Shown: positions 56,218-64,000 of the stretch, one piece after another
Numbering within the stretch: position 1 is the first letter of the stretch
Layout of the letters: each line of letters opens with the position of its first letter
Origin: Magnetospirillum sp. XM-1
Lineage (GTDB): Bacteria; Pseudomonadota; Alphaproteobacteria; Rhodospirillales; Magnetospirillaceae
Reading direction: 5' to 3'
DNA: 64,000 nucleotides
NCBI RefSeq assembly: GCF_001511835.1
Contig: NZ_LN997848.1
Coordinates: 558,001-622,000, forward strand
The notes under the pieces: generated by a model
The model's input: the letters and a program-made list of their open reading frames with translations, nothing else
Database searches by the model: none
Told to the model about the DNA's origin: nothing
Program-made: the position numbers and the translations under genes

Positions 56218-56736
56218 ATGTCTGGGGCCAGGATGGAACGTATTCCAGGCATATGGGCGACGGCCAAACTGGTTGTCGGGACGTTCCTGGTTCTACTGGC
56301 ACTCGGATGGGCCGGGATATTTCTGACGGCCTATTTCAGTACAAGTTGGAAGGGGACCAGCGATCAGGAGTTTGCGATTCGGGCGGCTCACGGCGTGTCT
56401 CCCTCCGATGCCCCCGATCGATGCGGCGGGAAAAAGGACGTCGACAATCCGGCCTGCTTCAGGCCGATCCGAGGCTCTCGTGCCAAATATTGTCGATGGT
56501 GGATTCTGGAAGATTGCGTCGCCCTAGAGATGCCGGAAACGGCCCTTCAGGATGCTTCGAAACTAGGGTTGACGGTCGATGCGGCTATCAACCCATGCAA
56601 ATATCTGCTCCAGAAAAAAGAGTTCGTCCGCTCGTATCTCCACGAGGATTGCGCCCAGCCAGAGAGGATGTGGCATCCTGCAGTCATCCTTGCGTTCAAG
56701 AGTGAGCGAGAGACAATCCGCATGCGCATAGATTAG
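56218..56736 (+). CDS. single-pass membrane protein with Cys-rich outer domain
   Basis: About 172 residues from ATG at 56218 (ATG at 56233 is an alternative). One membrane helix (LVVGTFLVLLALGWAGIFLTAYF) is followed by about 130 residues with Cys residues spaced as in disulfide-bonded periplasmic domains (RCGG, ACFR, YCRW, DCVAL, PCKY, DCAQ). It precedes, across a terminator, the large papain-like gene; a protective partner is possible but unproven. Confidence 0.6.
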   Translation: MSGARMERIPGIWATAKLVVGTFLVLLALGWAGIFLTAYFSTSWKGTSDQEFAIRAAHGVSPSDAPDRCGGKKDVDNPACFRPIRGSRAKYCRWWILEDCVALEMPETALQDASKLGLTVDAAINPCKYLLQKKEFVRSYLHEDCAQPERMWHPAVILAFKSERETIRMRID

Positions 56737-56759
56737 CCGACAGTTCTGTCCGTAACACC

Positions 56760-56796
56760 AAGGGGGAGGCCCAAAAGCCTCCCCCTTTTCTTTTGG
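56760..56796 (+). terminator. intrinsic terminator before the papain-like gene
   Basis: AAGGGGGAGGC / GCCTCCCCCTT with loop CCAAAA followed by TTCTTTT. The next ribosome site (GGAG) begins immediately after, so the following gene is either read through or has a promoter nearby. Confidence 0.85.
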
Positions 56797-56805
56797 AGAA
56801 TCGAC

Positions 56806-58266
56806 ATGGGATGCAAGATGATCATCCACAGCGCGGGTGGCCCCGTCGGCCATTTCAGCGTGGAAATCAGTGACGGTGAAACATCGACAATTCGGGGCTT
56901 CCGCGCCGCTTCGGGAAAGTCGCTCCTGGCGGGCGCGACTCTGCCAGTCGCCGGGGCGGTCGATAACGACGAATCACGGGTCAATAAGGTCGGCATCCTG
57001 AAATCCGACGAAATCCCCCTGACCCCTGAGCAGTTCGATCGCGTGAAGGAATATTTCGAACACAACGAGAAGAACCCCGGCAAATACGACCTGAATGACC
57101 GCAACTGTGTCGACTTCGCCAATGGCGCACTCAGTGCCGCCGGTATCGACAAGAATGTCGGTCAGGTGATGACACTGGAGCAGGATAAGCAGATGTCGGG
57201 AGCTGCACTCTATCGCAATGCCAAGTATCCCGAACCCAATCGCCCCCTGACCTTCCCCGAGGATGGCATGTATCCCGGCGGCACCGATCCCCATGCTGGG
57301 GTGGACAAACGCTCTGACGCCACTGATTCCGTTGGCGGCCTCGCCAACGAGGCGGCCGAGACCGAGAAAGTCATGGAGCAGGCGGGCGCCTCGGAACGAA
57401 CGGCCAACCTGGACTCGCGCATCCAGTCCATGCGCGACCTGGCGGCCCGGCCCATCGACCAGCCGGCCCAATCCGCCCTGCTCAAACCCGTGGACACCTG
57501 GACCGAGTCCGAGATGAAGGACGTGCTGAACTCCGCCCAGGGCGACTTCGCCGGTACCAATGCCGGCGATCCCCTGAAGGCCCACCTCTATGAGAAGGTG
57601 CAGGACTGGCACACCACCAATTACGGCGAGGGCGAGCAGCAATATGAGGGCGGCAAGCCCGTCGAGCCGCTTCCCATCCGCGCCATTCCCGAGGAACCGG
57701 CGCCGCATCTCGCCAAGGATGGCGGGGATCTGTGGCAGGCCTCGGCCCGCATGGGCGACAAGCTCACCGGCATCGCCCAGACGGACGGCTATGAGCCCTC
57801 GGTCAAGGCGCTGCAGGACGGACTCAACATGCTGAACGACGCCAACCCGCCCGCCGAACGCTCTCCCGTCTGGGGCGACTACACGCCGCAGGACCGGCTG
57901 AAGGTGGACGGTGATTACGGCCCGAAGACCGATTTCGCCTTGAAATCCGCCTTGGCCGGCCATGGCGAGGACAAGGTGGACGGTGCCCTGAGCCTTGGCC
58001 GCTTCAAGGGCTTCGCCGAAGAGGCCAAGGGCGGTGATGCCTCGGGCCTGGGAGGCATGACCACCTCGCTGTTCGGCGACGATTCCGGTGAGGCGCTCCA
58101 GCGCACCCTCAACCGTGTCGGTCCGGATGCAGTAGAGAACTGGCAGCCGCTCGAGGAAGACAATCAGATCGGCCCCAAGACCACCAACGCCTTCACCTCG
58201 GTCATGGACAGCTTCGACCCGGGCGAGTTCACCCAAGGTTTTGGCGAGGAATTGGGGTTGCTGTGA
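56806..58266 (+). CDS. candidate papain-like (NlpC/LRAT-type) hydrolase with PG-binding-like repeats
   Basis: 486 residues. The N-terminal 120 residues contain GHFSVEIS (His16) and KYDLNDRNCVDFANGALSAAGI (Cys101), the His...NC-x-DF order of permuted papain-like folds. The middle is a polar helical linker. Near 368-375 DGDYGPKT followed by FALKSAL resembles the peptidoglycan-binding_1 motif, and NQIGPKTTNAF near 453-463 looks like a second copy. No signal peptide is visible. Could be a cell-wall amidase/peptidase or an effector delivered by a secretion system; equally it could be a phage-derived protein. No annotated family was recognised. Confidence 0.5.
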   Translation: MGCKMIIHSAGGPVGHFSVEISDGETSTIRGFRAASGKSLLAGATLPVAGAVDNDESRVNKVGILKSDEIPLTPEQFDRVKEYFEHNEKNPGKYDLNDRNCVDFANGALSAAGIDKNVGQVMTLEQDKQMSGAALYRNAKYPEPNRPLTFPEDGMYPGGTDPHAGVDKRSDATDSVGGLANEAAETEKVMEQAGASERTANLDSRIQSMRDLAARPIDQPAQSALLKPVDTWTESEMKDVLNSAQGDFAGTNAGDPLKAHLYEKVQDWHTTNYGEGEQQYEGGKPVEPLPIRAIPEEPAPHLAKDGGDLWQASARMGDKLTGIAQTDGYEPSVKALQDGLNMLNDANPPAERSPVWGDYTPQDRLKVDGDYGPKTDFALKSALAGHGEDKVDGALSLGRFKGFAEEAKGGDASGLGGMTTSLFGDDSGEALQRTLNRVGPDAVENWQPLEEDNQIGPKTTNAFTSVMDSFDPGEFTQGFGEELGLL

Positions 58267-58560
58267 TCACCGTGCGCCGCCCCGGCCGGGAAGCTTGGGC
58301 GGTCGCCCTGCCCCCAGAGGTTCTGCCCCATCGCCGCTCGGCCTCGGCCATGGCCCCTTAAGGTGTTCCAGGCGCCCCAGCGCCACCGCCAGGGACCGGA
58401 TGGTTCGCCAGCGGTCATAGCGGGTAGTCGGCGCCAGATCGGCGCAGGCCCGGTCCAGGTACCAGCGCAGATGCCTGGCTTTCCACTGGTGGGGGCCGAC
58501 ATTGAACCGCCGCCAGATCACATCCGCGATCAACTCGGCCCGGTCGAGATGCCCCGCCAC
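58267..58560 (-). CDS. small recombinase-associated ORF, possibly a fragment
   Basis: 97 codons from GTG at 58560. The core (LIADVIWRRFNVGPHQWKARHLRWYL... TRYDRWRTIRSLAVALGRLEHL) is protein-like and resembles the core-binding helices of some tyrosine recombinases. The end is a low-complexity Pro/Gly/Arg tail. It lies 70 bp after a recombinase remnant on the same strand. Whether it is an intact small gene or a broken piece is unclear. Confidence 0.4.
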   Translation of the reverse strand: MAGHLDRAELIADVIWRRFNVGPHQWKARHLRWYLDRACADLAPTTRYDRWRTIRSLAVALGRLEHLKGPWPRPSGDGAEPLGAGRPPKLPGRGGAR

Positions 58561-58632
58561 GGTCGTTCCCCGGGCGCCGGGCCGGGATCGCCCGAGCCAG
58601 CCGCATGGCCTCGGCTTGCGATGCCGGGCGGC

Positions 58633-58896
58633 TCATCGGCTGCTGCCCACACAGGCGCCGACGACATCGATCCGCCCGTGCCCAAGTTCGTGCGCGATCA
58701 CCAATCGGGCTGCTTGGTCGGCATCCTTGTCGGCCTGACGGTGTCCTGCGACGCAGGGGGCGGGCTGCCCGGTGAGATGGGCGTAGCGTTCACACGCATA
58801 GCCGGCGCGAAGGTCGTGAAAGCCGACCAAGTCATGCTGGTGGAAGACTGGAATGGCGACCGAGTGAAGGTGGCGGCAAAAGGCGATCCATTTCAT
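58633..58896 (-). pseudogene. tyrosine recombinase remnant, internally deleted
   Basis: 87 codons. The left part MKWIAFCRHLHSVAIPVFHQHDLV resembles a core-binding segment; it is joined directly to FHDLRAGYACERYAHLTGQ and LVIAHELGHGRIDVVGACVG, the H-x-x-R and final H/Tyr region of an integrase. The nucleophile Tyr position reads Cys (GACVG). Most of the catalytic domain is therefore missing. Assigned by pattern only. Confidence 0.5.
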
Positions 58897-58969
58897 ACCG
58901 GGTGGAATGATATTGCGAACATCACCTTGATGCCGTCGCGCGGTAGCAAGCCAGGAAGCTGCAGAGCCT

Positions 58970-61483
58970 TCAGGCGGAGGAATTGTGCCGGCGTCGGCGC
59001 GATGTCTCGTGGATGCGGTCCCGCAGGGTGGGACTGGCCGCCAGCAGGGCGTCGAAGTCGCGGGCCTGCAGAACCAGCAGCGAGCAAAAGCCGAGCGACA
59101 CCACGTCGGCGCTGCGCCGGCCCTGTGAAACCAGCGCCATCTCGCCGAAGAAATCGCCGCTGCCCAGGCGGATCGGCGTCGGCGACACCCGGACCTCCAC
59201 CGCGCCCGAGGTGATGAAGTACATGGCGTAGCCCGGATCGCCGCGCCGCAGGATGGTTTCGCCCGGAACCGTGACCAGCGGGCGCAGGACCCTGGTGATC
59301 AGGCCGACCTGTTCCGGCGGAAGGCCGGTAAAGGTCGGCACCTTGGCGACCATACGCTCGGGGCTGAGCTGGAGGTCGATGGGCAGCCGTTTGGCCAGCC
59401 GGCGCGACCGCTGGCCCAGGTCGGCGAGAAGATCGCTCAGAACCTCATGGCTGATGGCGGCCTCGGCGCGCAGGCGCTGGTACTCGGCCTCCTCGATGCG
59501 GACGGCTGCGCGTTCCAGGTATCGGAGCTGCAGTTCCCGTGAAAAATCGGCGTATTGCAGGCGCAGGGCGGCCAGTCCCGTATCGACGCTTTCCAGGCGC
59601 CGTTCGATGGTGGCGGTGACCACCACGGCGGCGTCCTGATGGATCATCAGGGGCAGCTTGGCCCAGGCGAATTCCAGCAGTTCGCGTAATGCCGCCTGGA
59701 CCATCAGCAGCACTTCGAAACGGGTGGTGATCTCGTCGGCCAGGAGGGATTCGATTCCGGTCCGGCGCTGAAGCGCCAGGGCCAGACGGAACCGCCAGGA
59801 GAACGACAGGAACGAGAGATGGCCGGCGTCGTACCCCGCTTCGCCGCCGGTCTTGACGCCGTCCTCGATCCGGGCGGCGCCCGCCAGCAGGGTGCGGGTG
59901 ATCCGGCCCGAGACGGTGCCGTCGCGATAGTGGCGCAGATAGCAGGCCTGTTCCCGGCTGGCCAGCATCATCAATCCGCTGCGGATGTCCTCGTCCAGGC
60001 TGAGCGCCGCCGCGCCCGCCACCTGAACCTCGGCCGCTCCCAGGCGTTCGGTGTAGCCGTCGGCCAATTCGGCCGCCAGGCCGCGCTCGATTCCATAATC
60101 GGCGGCGGCGTCGGCGACCTTGCGGCGGACTTCGGTCAAGGCGGTGGCGATGGCGCGGCCCCGCACCGCCATGTCCGACGGCGACAGCCGGTCCAGTCCC
60201 AGCAGGCGGATCATCGGCCGCAGCAACGGCGCGTTGACGAACAAGGTGAACAGGACGAAGGCGGTACACATCACCGAGACGAAGGACTTCACCTGCGCCG
60301 GGATCGCCGGGTTCTCCACCACCGCCAGGGCCAGGGCCAGCGAGATCGCGCCGCGCAATCCGCCCCACAGCACGACCGCCCGCAAGGGCGCGCTCACCGG
60401 CTCGGCCCAGCCCAAGGCGGCCAATCCGGGGAACAGGCCGAACAGCACCAGGGCGCGGGCCGCCAGGGCGGCGGCGATCAGCACCGACAGGCTGATCAGG
60501 TCGCCGCCGTTCATGCCGGCCAGCATGCCTGGAACCCGCATGGTGGCCAGCAGGAAGATCAGCGAACTGGCCCAATAGCCGATCTGCTTCCAGATATCGA
60601 CCAGGGCGGTCCAGGTTTCGGGCGAGACGCGGGTGCGGCCTTCGTAGCTGACCACCAGGGCGGTGGTCACCACCGCGACCACGCCGGACACGTGCAGGTA
60701 ATGCTCGCCCAGCAGGAAGACCAGATAGGCCGCCGCCACCGTCAGGGTGATTTCCGCCGCGCTCTGGCCGCGCAGCAGGTTGAAGCTCCAGCACACCAGG
60801 CGTCCGCAGGCATAGCCGAAGGCCAGCCCGCCGGCGAAGCCCCGTCCGAAGGCCAGGACGCCGTCCATGACGTCGGCCTGGCGCTCGCCGGTCAGCATGC
60901 CCACGAACAGCGCGAACAGCGAAATGGCGGCGGCGTCGTTGAACAGGCTTTCCCCCTCCACCAGCAGGTTCAGCCGGTGGGGGACGCCCAGGTCGCGGAA
61001 GATGCCCACCACCGCGATGGGGTCGGTGGTCGAGACGATGGCCGCCAGCAGCAGGCAGGCGATGATGCCCATCTCCGTCGCCGCCGCCAGCGAGAAGCCG
61101 ACCACGAAGGTGGAAACCAGCACCGCCACCACCGCCAGCACCAGGATGGGGGCGATGTCGTCCATCAGGCGGCGGACGTCGATGGCCACGGCGGTTTCGA
61201 ACAGCAGGACCGGCAGGAACACCAGGATGAAGGCTTCGGACGACAGGTCGAAATGGCCGAGGGCGGCGAAGAAGTCGTTGACGGGGCCGTCCAGGCCCAG
61301 CCGGGGCACGGTGCCGACCAGTCCGCCCAGCGCGATGCCGGCGGCGGCCAGCACCAGCGAGAAGGCGACATTGGCCCGAACGGCCACCGGAACCATCAGC
61401 GTCACCAGCGCCAGAAGGCCGGTTACGCCGAGCATTACCATCCCTATGCCATGCATGGTGGCCGCCCCCTGATTTTCTCCCAT
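58970..61483 (-). CDS. Na+/H+ antiporter (CPA1, NhaP-type) with C-terminal cNMP-binding domain
   Basis: 837 residues. Twelve or so membrane helices up to about residue 420, with LVEGESLFNDAAAISLF (transport Asp/Asn motif) and STTDPIAVVGIF. A long cytoplasmic helical region (about 440-700) leads to a cyclic-nucleotide-binding domain at about 705-825: ETILRRGDPGYAMYFITSGAVEVRV and GSGDFFGEMALVSQGRRSADV (phosphate-binding cassette). Transport is thus probably gated by a nucleotide ligand, as in other NhaP proteins with this tail. Confidence 0.92.
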   Translation of the reverse strand: MGENQGAATMHGIGMVMLGVTGLLALVTLMVPVAVRANVAFSLVLAAAGIALGGLVGTVPRLGLDGPVNDFFAALGHFDLSSEAFILVFLPVLLFETAVAIDVRRLMDDIAPILVLAVVAVLVSTFVVGFSLAAATEMGIIACLLLAAIVSTTDPIAVVGIFRDLGVPHRLNLLVEGESLFNDAAAISLFALFVGMLTGERQADVMDGVLAFGRGFAGGLAFGYACGRLVCWSFNLLRGQSAAEITLTVAAAYLVFLLGEHYLHVSGVVAVVTTALVVSYEGRTRVSPETWTALVDIWKQIGYWASSLIFLLATMRVPGMLAGMNGGDLISLSVLIAAALAARALVLFGLFPGLAALGWAEPVSAPLRAVVLWGGLRGAISLALALAVVENPAIPAQVKSFVSVMCTAFVLFTLFVNAPLLRPMIRLLGLDRLSPSDMAVRGRAIATALTEVRRKVADAAADYGIERGLAAELADGYTERLGAAEVQVAGAAALSLDEDIRSGLMMLASREQACYLRHYRDGTVSGRITRTLLAGAARIEDGVKTGGEAGYDAGHLSFLSFSWRFRLALALQRRTGIESLLADEITTRFEVLLMVQAALRELLEFAWAKLPLMIHQDAAVVVTATIERRLESVDTGLAALRLQYADFSRELQLRYLERAAVRIEEAEYQRLRAEAAISHEVLSDLLADLGQRSRRLAKRLPIDLQLSPERMVAKVPTFTGLPPEQVGLITRVLRPLVTVPGETILRRGDPGYAMYFITSGAVEVRVSPTPIRLGSGDFFGEMALVSQGRRSADVVSLGFCSLLVLQARDFDALLAASPTLRDRIHETSRRRRHNSSA

Positions 61484-61523
61484 CGAAAGGAGTAGCCCCT
61501 CGGCCCGGGCCAGCGCAAGGCTC

Positions 61524-64000
61524 TCAGTCGGCGGTCAGGCCGTGGCGGATGGCCAGGGCCGCCATTTCCGCAGGAGTCGAGGTTCCCAGCTTGTGTCCCA
61601 GGCTGGCCCGATGCTTTTCCACGGTCCTTTCGCTTAAACCCAGCAGACCGGCGATGTCGCGGGTGCGCCGACCCTCGACGATCAGTTTGAGGACCTGTCT
61701 TTCGCGTCGGGTCAGGGGCGGCAGGGCCGCGTCGTCCGGGGGTGGGGTCAAGGCGGGCGGCGGGCGTCCGGCCAGCACCGCCCGCAGGGTGCGCAGCAAT
61801 TCCTCCGCCGAGACGTCCTTGCGCACCAAGGCGTCGGCCCCGGCCTCGGCGGCGCTGCGCATCAGGGCCGGCGAGGCGGCGCCGGTCAGGATCACCACCC
61901 GTGCGCCGGGCACCCTCTTGCGGATTTCCGGAACCGCCTCGGCGCCATTCATGCGCGGCATGGCCAGGTCGATCAGGACAAGGTCCGGGTGGTGGCGCAC
62001 CACCATGCGGATGCAGTCCAGGCCGTCGGCGGCCTCTCCCACCACTTCGAAATCCGGCTGGCTGCCGAAGACGGCGCGCAGGCCGTCGCGGACCATTTCG
62101 TGGTCGTCCACCAGCAGCACCCGCACCGGGCCGGCGGCCTGCGGCCGGCGGCGGTCGCGGCTGAGGCGGCGGGCCTCGTCGGCCAAGGCGTGGTCGAGGC
62201 AGGCCAGTTGCGGGGCGGACGCGTTCTTCGAGCCGGCAAGGGCGGATTCGATGGCTTCCGCGGCGCGGGCCACGGCGGGCATGGCGAAGACCATGCCGAT
62301 TCCCTTCAGCCGATGGGCAAGGTGGCCGGCTTCCTCCAGATTGGCCGCCGTAACCGCCGCCGCCAGCTTGTCCGCGTCCTCGCGGCAGTGGGCGATGATC
62401 GTGGCGTCGGCGATGGCGAGGGGGGGATGGCCGGGCATCGGGGCGATGGGGCCCGGCAGGTGGCGGGCCAGCAGTTCGGCCAGGCCGGCCCGGGAAAACG
62501 GCTTGGCGAGGTAATCGGCGAAGCCCTCGGCGATGAAGTCGGCCCGCACCTTGCCGGGCATGCCCGCCGTCATGGCCACCACCGGAACCGGCGGCAGCCC
62601 GTGCCGGGCTTCGCCCTGGCGGATGGCCGCCAGGGCCTGGGAACCGTCAAGGCCCGGCATGCGCTGATCCAGCAAGATCAGGTCGTAGCGGTTCTGGGCC
62701 GCCTGGGTCACCGCCTGCGTGCCGTTGTCGGCCAGGTCGAGAAACAGGCCGGGGGCGGTCATCATGGCCGCCACCATGTCGCGGCCGAACGGATTGTCGT
62801 CGGCCACCAGGACGCGCCCGCGGCAGGTCAGGGGCTGGGGGGCGGGCTCGTCCGCCGTGTCGGGCGCCACCACTGCGGGCAGGATCGTGGTGAAACAGAA
62901 GCGGGTTCCCTGTTCCAGCGGCTCCAGCCACAGCGAGCCGCCCATCAGCGCGACCAGCCGGCGGCTGATGGCCAGCCCAAGCCCGGCTCCCTCGTGCCGG
63001 GCGGAGGCGCTTTCGCCGCGCAGGAACGGCTCGAAGACGGCCTCGCGGCGGTCGGGGGGGATGCCCGCCCCCTGGTCCTCGATGCTGCAGCGGACCACCG
63101 CGTCCCGGCATGCGTCCACGCACAGGCGAATCGTGCCGGCCTCGGTGTACTTGATGGCGTTGTGCAGCAGATTGACCAGAATCTGCCGCAGCCTCCGGCT
63201 GTCGCCCTGGCGGTAGGGCCATCCTCCGTCCTCGATCTCCACCCGCAGGGACAGCCCCTTGCGATAGGCCTGCTCTCCGAGAAGGTCGACGGTTTCCGTG
63301 GCCAGCGCCCCGATGTGGAACGGCTTCGACGCCAGTTGGACCCGTCCCGCCTCGATGCGTGAAAAGTCCAGCATGTCCTCGATCAGCCCCAGGATGTGGT
63401 CGCCCGCCGCGCGCAAGGTGTCGAGGCGCCGCCGGTGGGCCTCCTCCAGCGGCGCCTCGGTCAGGAGCTCGGTCATTCCCATCATGGCGTTGAGCGGAGT
63501 CCGCACTTCGTGGCTGACCACCGCCAGGAAGGCGGACTTCGCCTCGCTGGCCGATTCGGCCTGGTCGCGCGCCCGTCTGAGCTCCTCCATCAGGTCGGCA
63601 TTGGCGAGGCCGAGCCGCAGCATCCGGTCCAGGGCCCGATGGCTGGACCGGGTGAAGCCGATGCCGAAGATGACAAGGGCGATCAGGAAGACCAGCAGGA
63701 AGCCGCTGCCCGCCCCGGCTCGGGGCGCCACCGCGACCATGGACAGCGCCAGGGAGGGAAGGAAGGTGAAATAGGCGCAAAGCGGAATGGCCATCTTGGC
63801 GTGACTGGCCGCGATCGAGAAGACCACCACGAAGACCAGCGGGACCAGGGCGTCGACGCCCAGCCTGGGGTCGAAGAACAGCAGCGCGCCCAGCCCCAGC
63901 ACCACGCCGTTCGCCGCCGACAGCGCGATGAAGCGCCGCATCCAGTAAGCGGCGCGGTCGGCGCGGCCGGGGTCGGCGGCGTAGCGCCGCTGCTGCCACA
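61524..64000 (-). CDS. hybrid histidine kinase fused to Hpt and a LuxR-type response regulator (5' truncated by window)
   Basis: At least 825 residues; the frame stays open to base 64000, so the true N-terminus is outside. Membrane helices near residues 1-100 from the internal Met, then HisKA (VVSHEVRTPLNAMMG), HATPase (VNLLHNAIKYTEAG, DQGAGIPPD, GAGLGLAISRRL), REC1 (VLVADDNPFGRD, LILLDQRMPG), Hpt (EAGHLAHRLKGIGMVFA), REC2 (VRVLLVDDHEMVRDGLRAVF, LVLIDLAMPRMNG) and a LuxR-type HTH (LTRRERQVLKLIVEGRRTRDIAGLLGLSERTVEKHRASL). All phosphotransfer residues look intact, so one protein spans sensor to DNA binding. Confidence 0.92.
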   Translation of the reverse strand, partial: WQQRRYAADPGRADRAAYWMRRFIALSAANGVVLGLGALLFFDPRLGVDALVPLVFVVVFSIAASHAKMAIPLCAYFTFLPSLALSMVAVAPRAGAGSGFLLVFLIALVIFGIGFTRSSHRALDRMLRLGLANADLMEELRRARDQAESASEAKSAFLAVVSHEVRTPLNAMMGMTELLTEAPLEEAHRRRLDTLRAAGDHILGLIEDMLDFSRIEAGRVQLASKPFHIGALATETVDLLGEQAYRKGLSLRVEIEDGGWPYRQGDSRRLRQILVNLLHNAIKYTEAGTIRLCVDACRDAVVRCSIEDQGAGIPPDRREAVFEPFLRGESASARHEGAGLGLAISRRLVALMGGSLWLEPLEQGTRFCFTTILPAVVAPDTADEPAPQPLTCRGRVLVADDNPFGRDMVAAMMTAPGLFLDLADNGTQAVTQAAQNRYDLILLDQRMPGLDGSQALAAIRQGEARHGLPPVPVVAMTAGMPGKVRADFIAEGFADYLAKPFSRAGLAELLARHLPGPIAPMPGHPPLAIADATIIAHCREDADKLAAAVTAANLEEAGHLAHRLKGIGMVFAMPAVARAAEAIESALAGSKNASAPQLACLDHALADEARRLSRDRRRPQAAGPVRVLLVDDHEMVRDGLRAVFGSQPDFEVVGEAADGLDCIRMVVRHHPDLVLIDLAMPRMNGAEAVPEIRKRVPGARVVILTGAASPALMRSAAEAGADALVRKDVSAEELLRTLRAVLAGRPPPALTPPPDDAALPPLTRRERQVLKLIVEGRRTRDIAGLLGLSERTVEKHRASLGHKLGTSTPAEMAALAIRHGLTAD

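Noticed and set aside
59819..61495. 558-codon plus-strand frame across the antiporter
   Set aside because: Antisense shadow with Gln/His/Gly-rich sequence.

Overview
The window is high-GC alphaproteobacterial chromosome. The Irr regulator, CarD, a class II (CP4-like) EPSP synthase next to cmk and rpsA, a TIGR02300 protein and hemerythrin-like and ferritin-like proteins fit Rhodospirillales. A Magnetospirillum-type organism is my best guess from gene content and codon style; no search was run and no magnetosome genes are seen.

Layout. (1) 1-30 kb is mostly ordinary core genome: an ABC exporter pair, Bax inhibitor-1, typA with adenosine kinase, an EI24/CysZ-like protein, irr, xanthine phosphoribosyltransferase, gamma-glutamyltransferase, GST, gluQ, esterase, HNH nuclease, polysaccharide deacetylase, RutE-like reductase, a degenerate PPP-type phosphatase with a DUF4197 protein, carD, fdxA, terC, a PAS-GGDEF-EAL protein, a J-domain protein, rpsA-cmk-aroA. 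Three families of dispersed palindromic repeats lie between these genes. (2) 30.1-30.7 kb has tRNA-Ala(GGC) and a divergent hemerythrin-like gene. (3) 30.8-40.8 kb is a same-strand block of T7-like virion genes behind a consensus-like sigma70 promoter: capsid, small head protein, tail tubes A and B, tail fibre genes, a TerS-like protein, TerL, a coiled-coil membrane protein and a 3TM holin. No portal, scaffold, internal virion proteins, integrase, replication genes or lysozyme are visible. (4) 40.8-42.6 kb returns to host genes: ferritin-like, dodecin, thioredoxin, tRNA-Arg(CCT). (5) 42.6-54.76 kb is an integrated island in the 3' end of tRNA-Arg(CCT), with a 17-bp direct repeat at its ends, a tyrosine integrase at the right end and paired TGTTTACCAT motifs inside both ends. 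It carries an RNase H-fold-like protein, a MucR-type regulator, AT-rich orphan genes, a primase plus SF3 helicase, and a scarred segment where a pirin/isochorismatase/LysR fragment is spliced into a truncated SF1 helicase gene. (6) 54.8-59 kb is a second accessory patch: an HTH/AT-hook protein, an XRE regulator, a possible papain-like hydrolase with a peptidoglycan-binding-like repeat, and remnants of a tyrosine recombinase. (7) 59-64 kb has a Na+/H+ antiporter with a cNMP-binding tail and a kinase-REC-Hpt-REC-LuxR fusion that runs off the window.

How the parts may fit: the T7-like block holds packaging, shell, tail and lysis functions but nothing for mobility or replication, while the nearby island holds integration and replication but no virion genes. 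They could be an unrelated domesticated phage remnant and a satellite-like element, or a helper/satellite pair; the sequence alone does not decide this.
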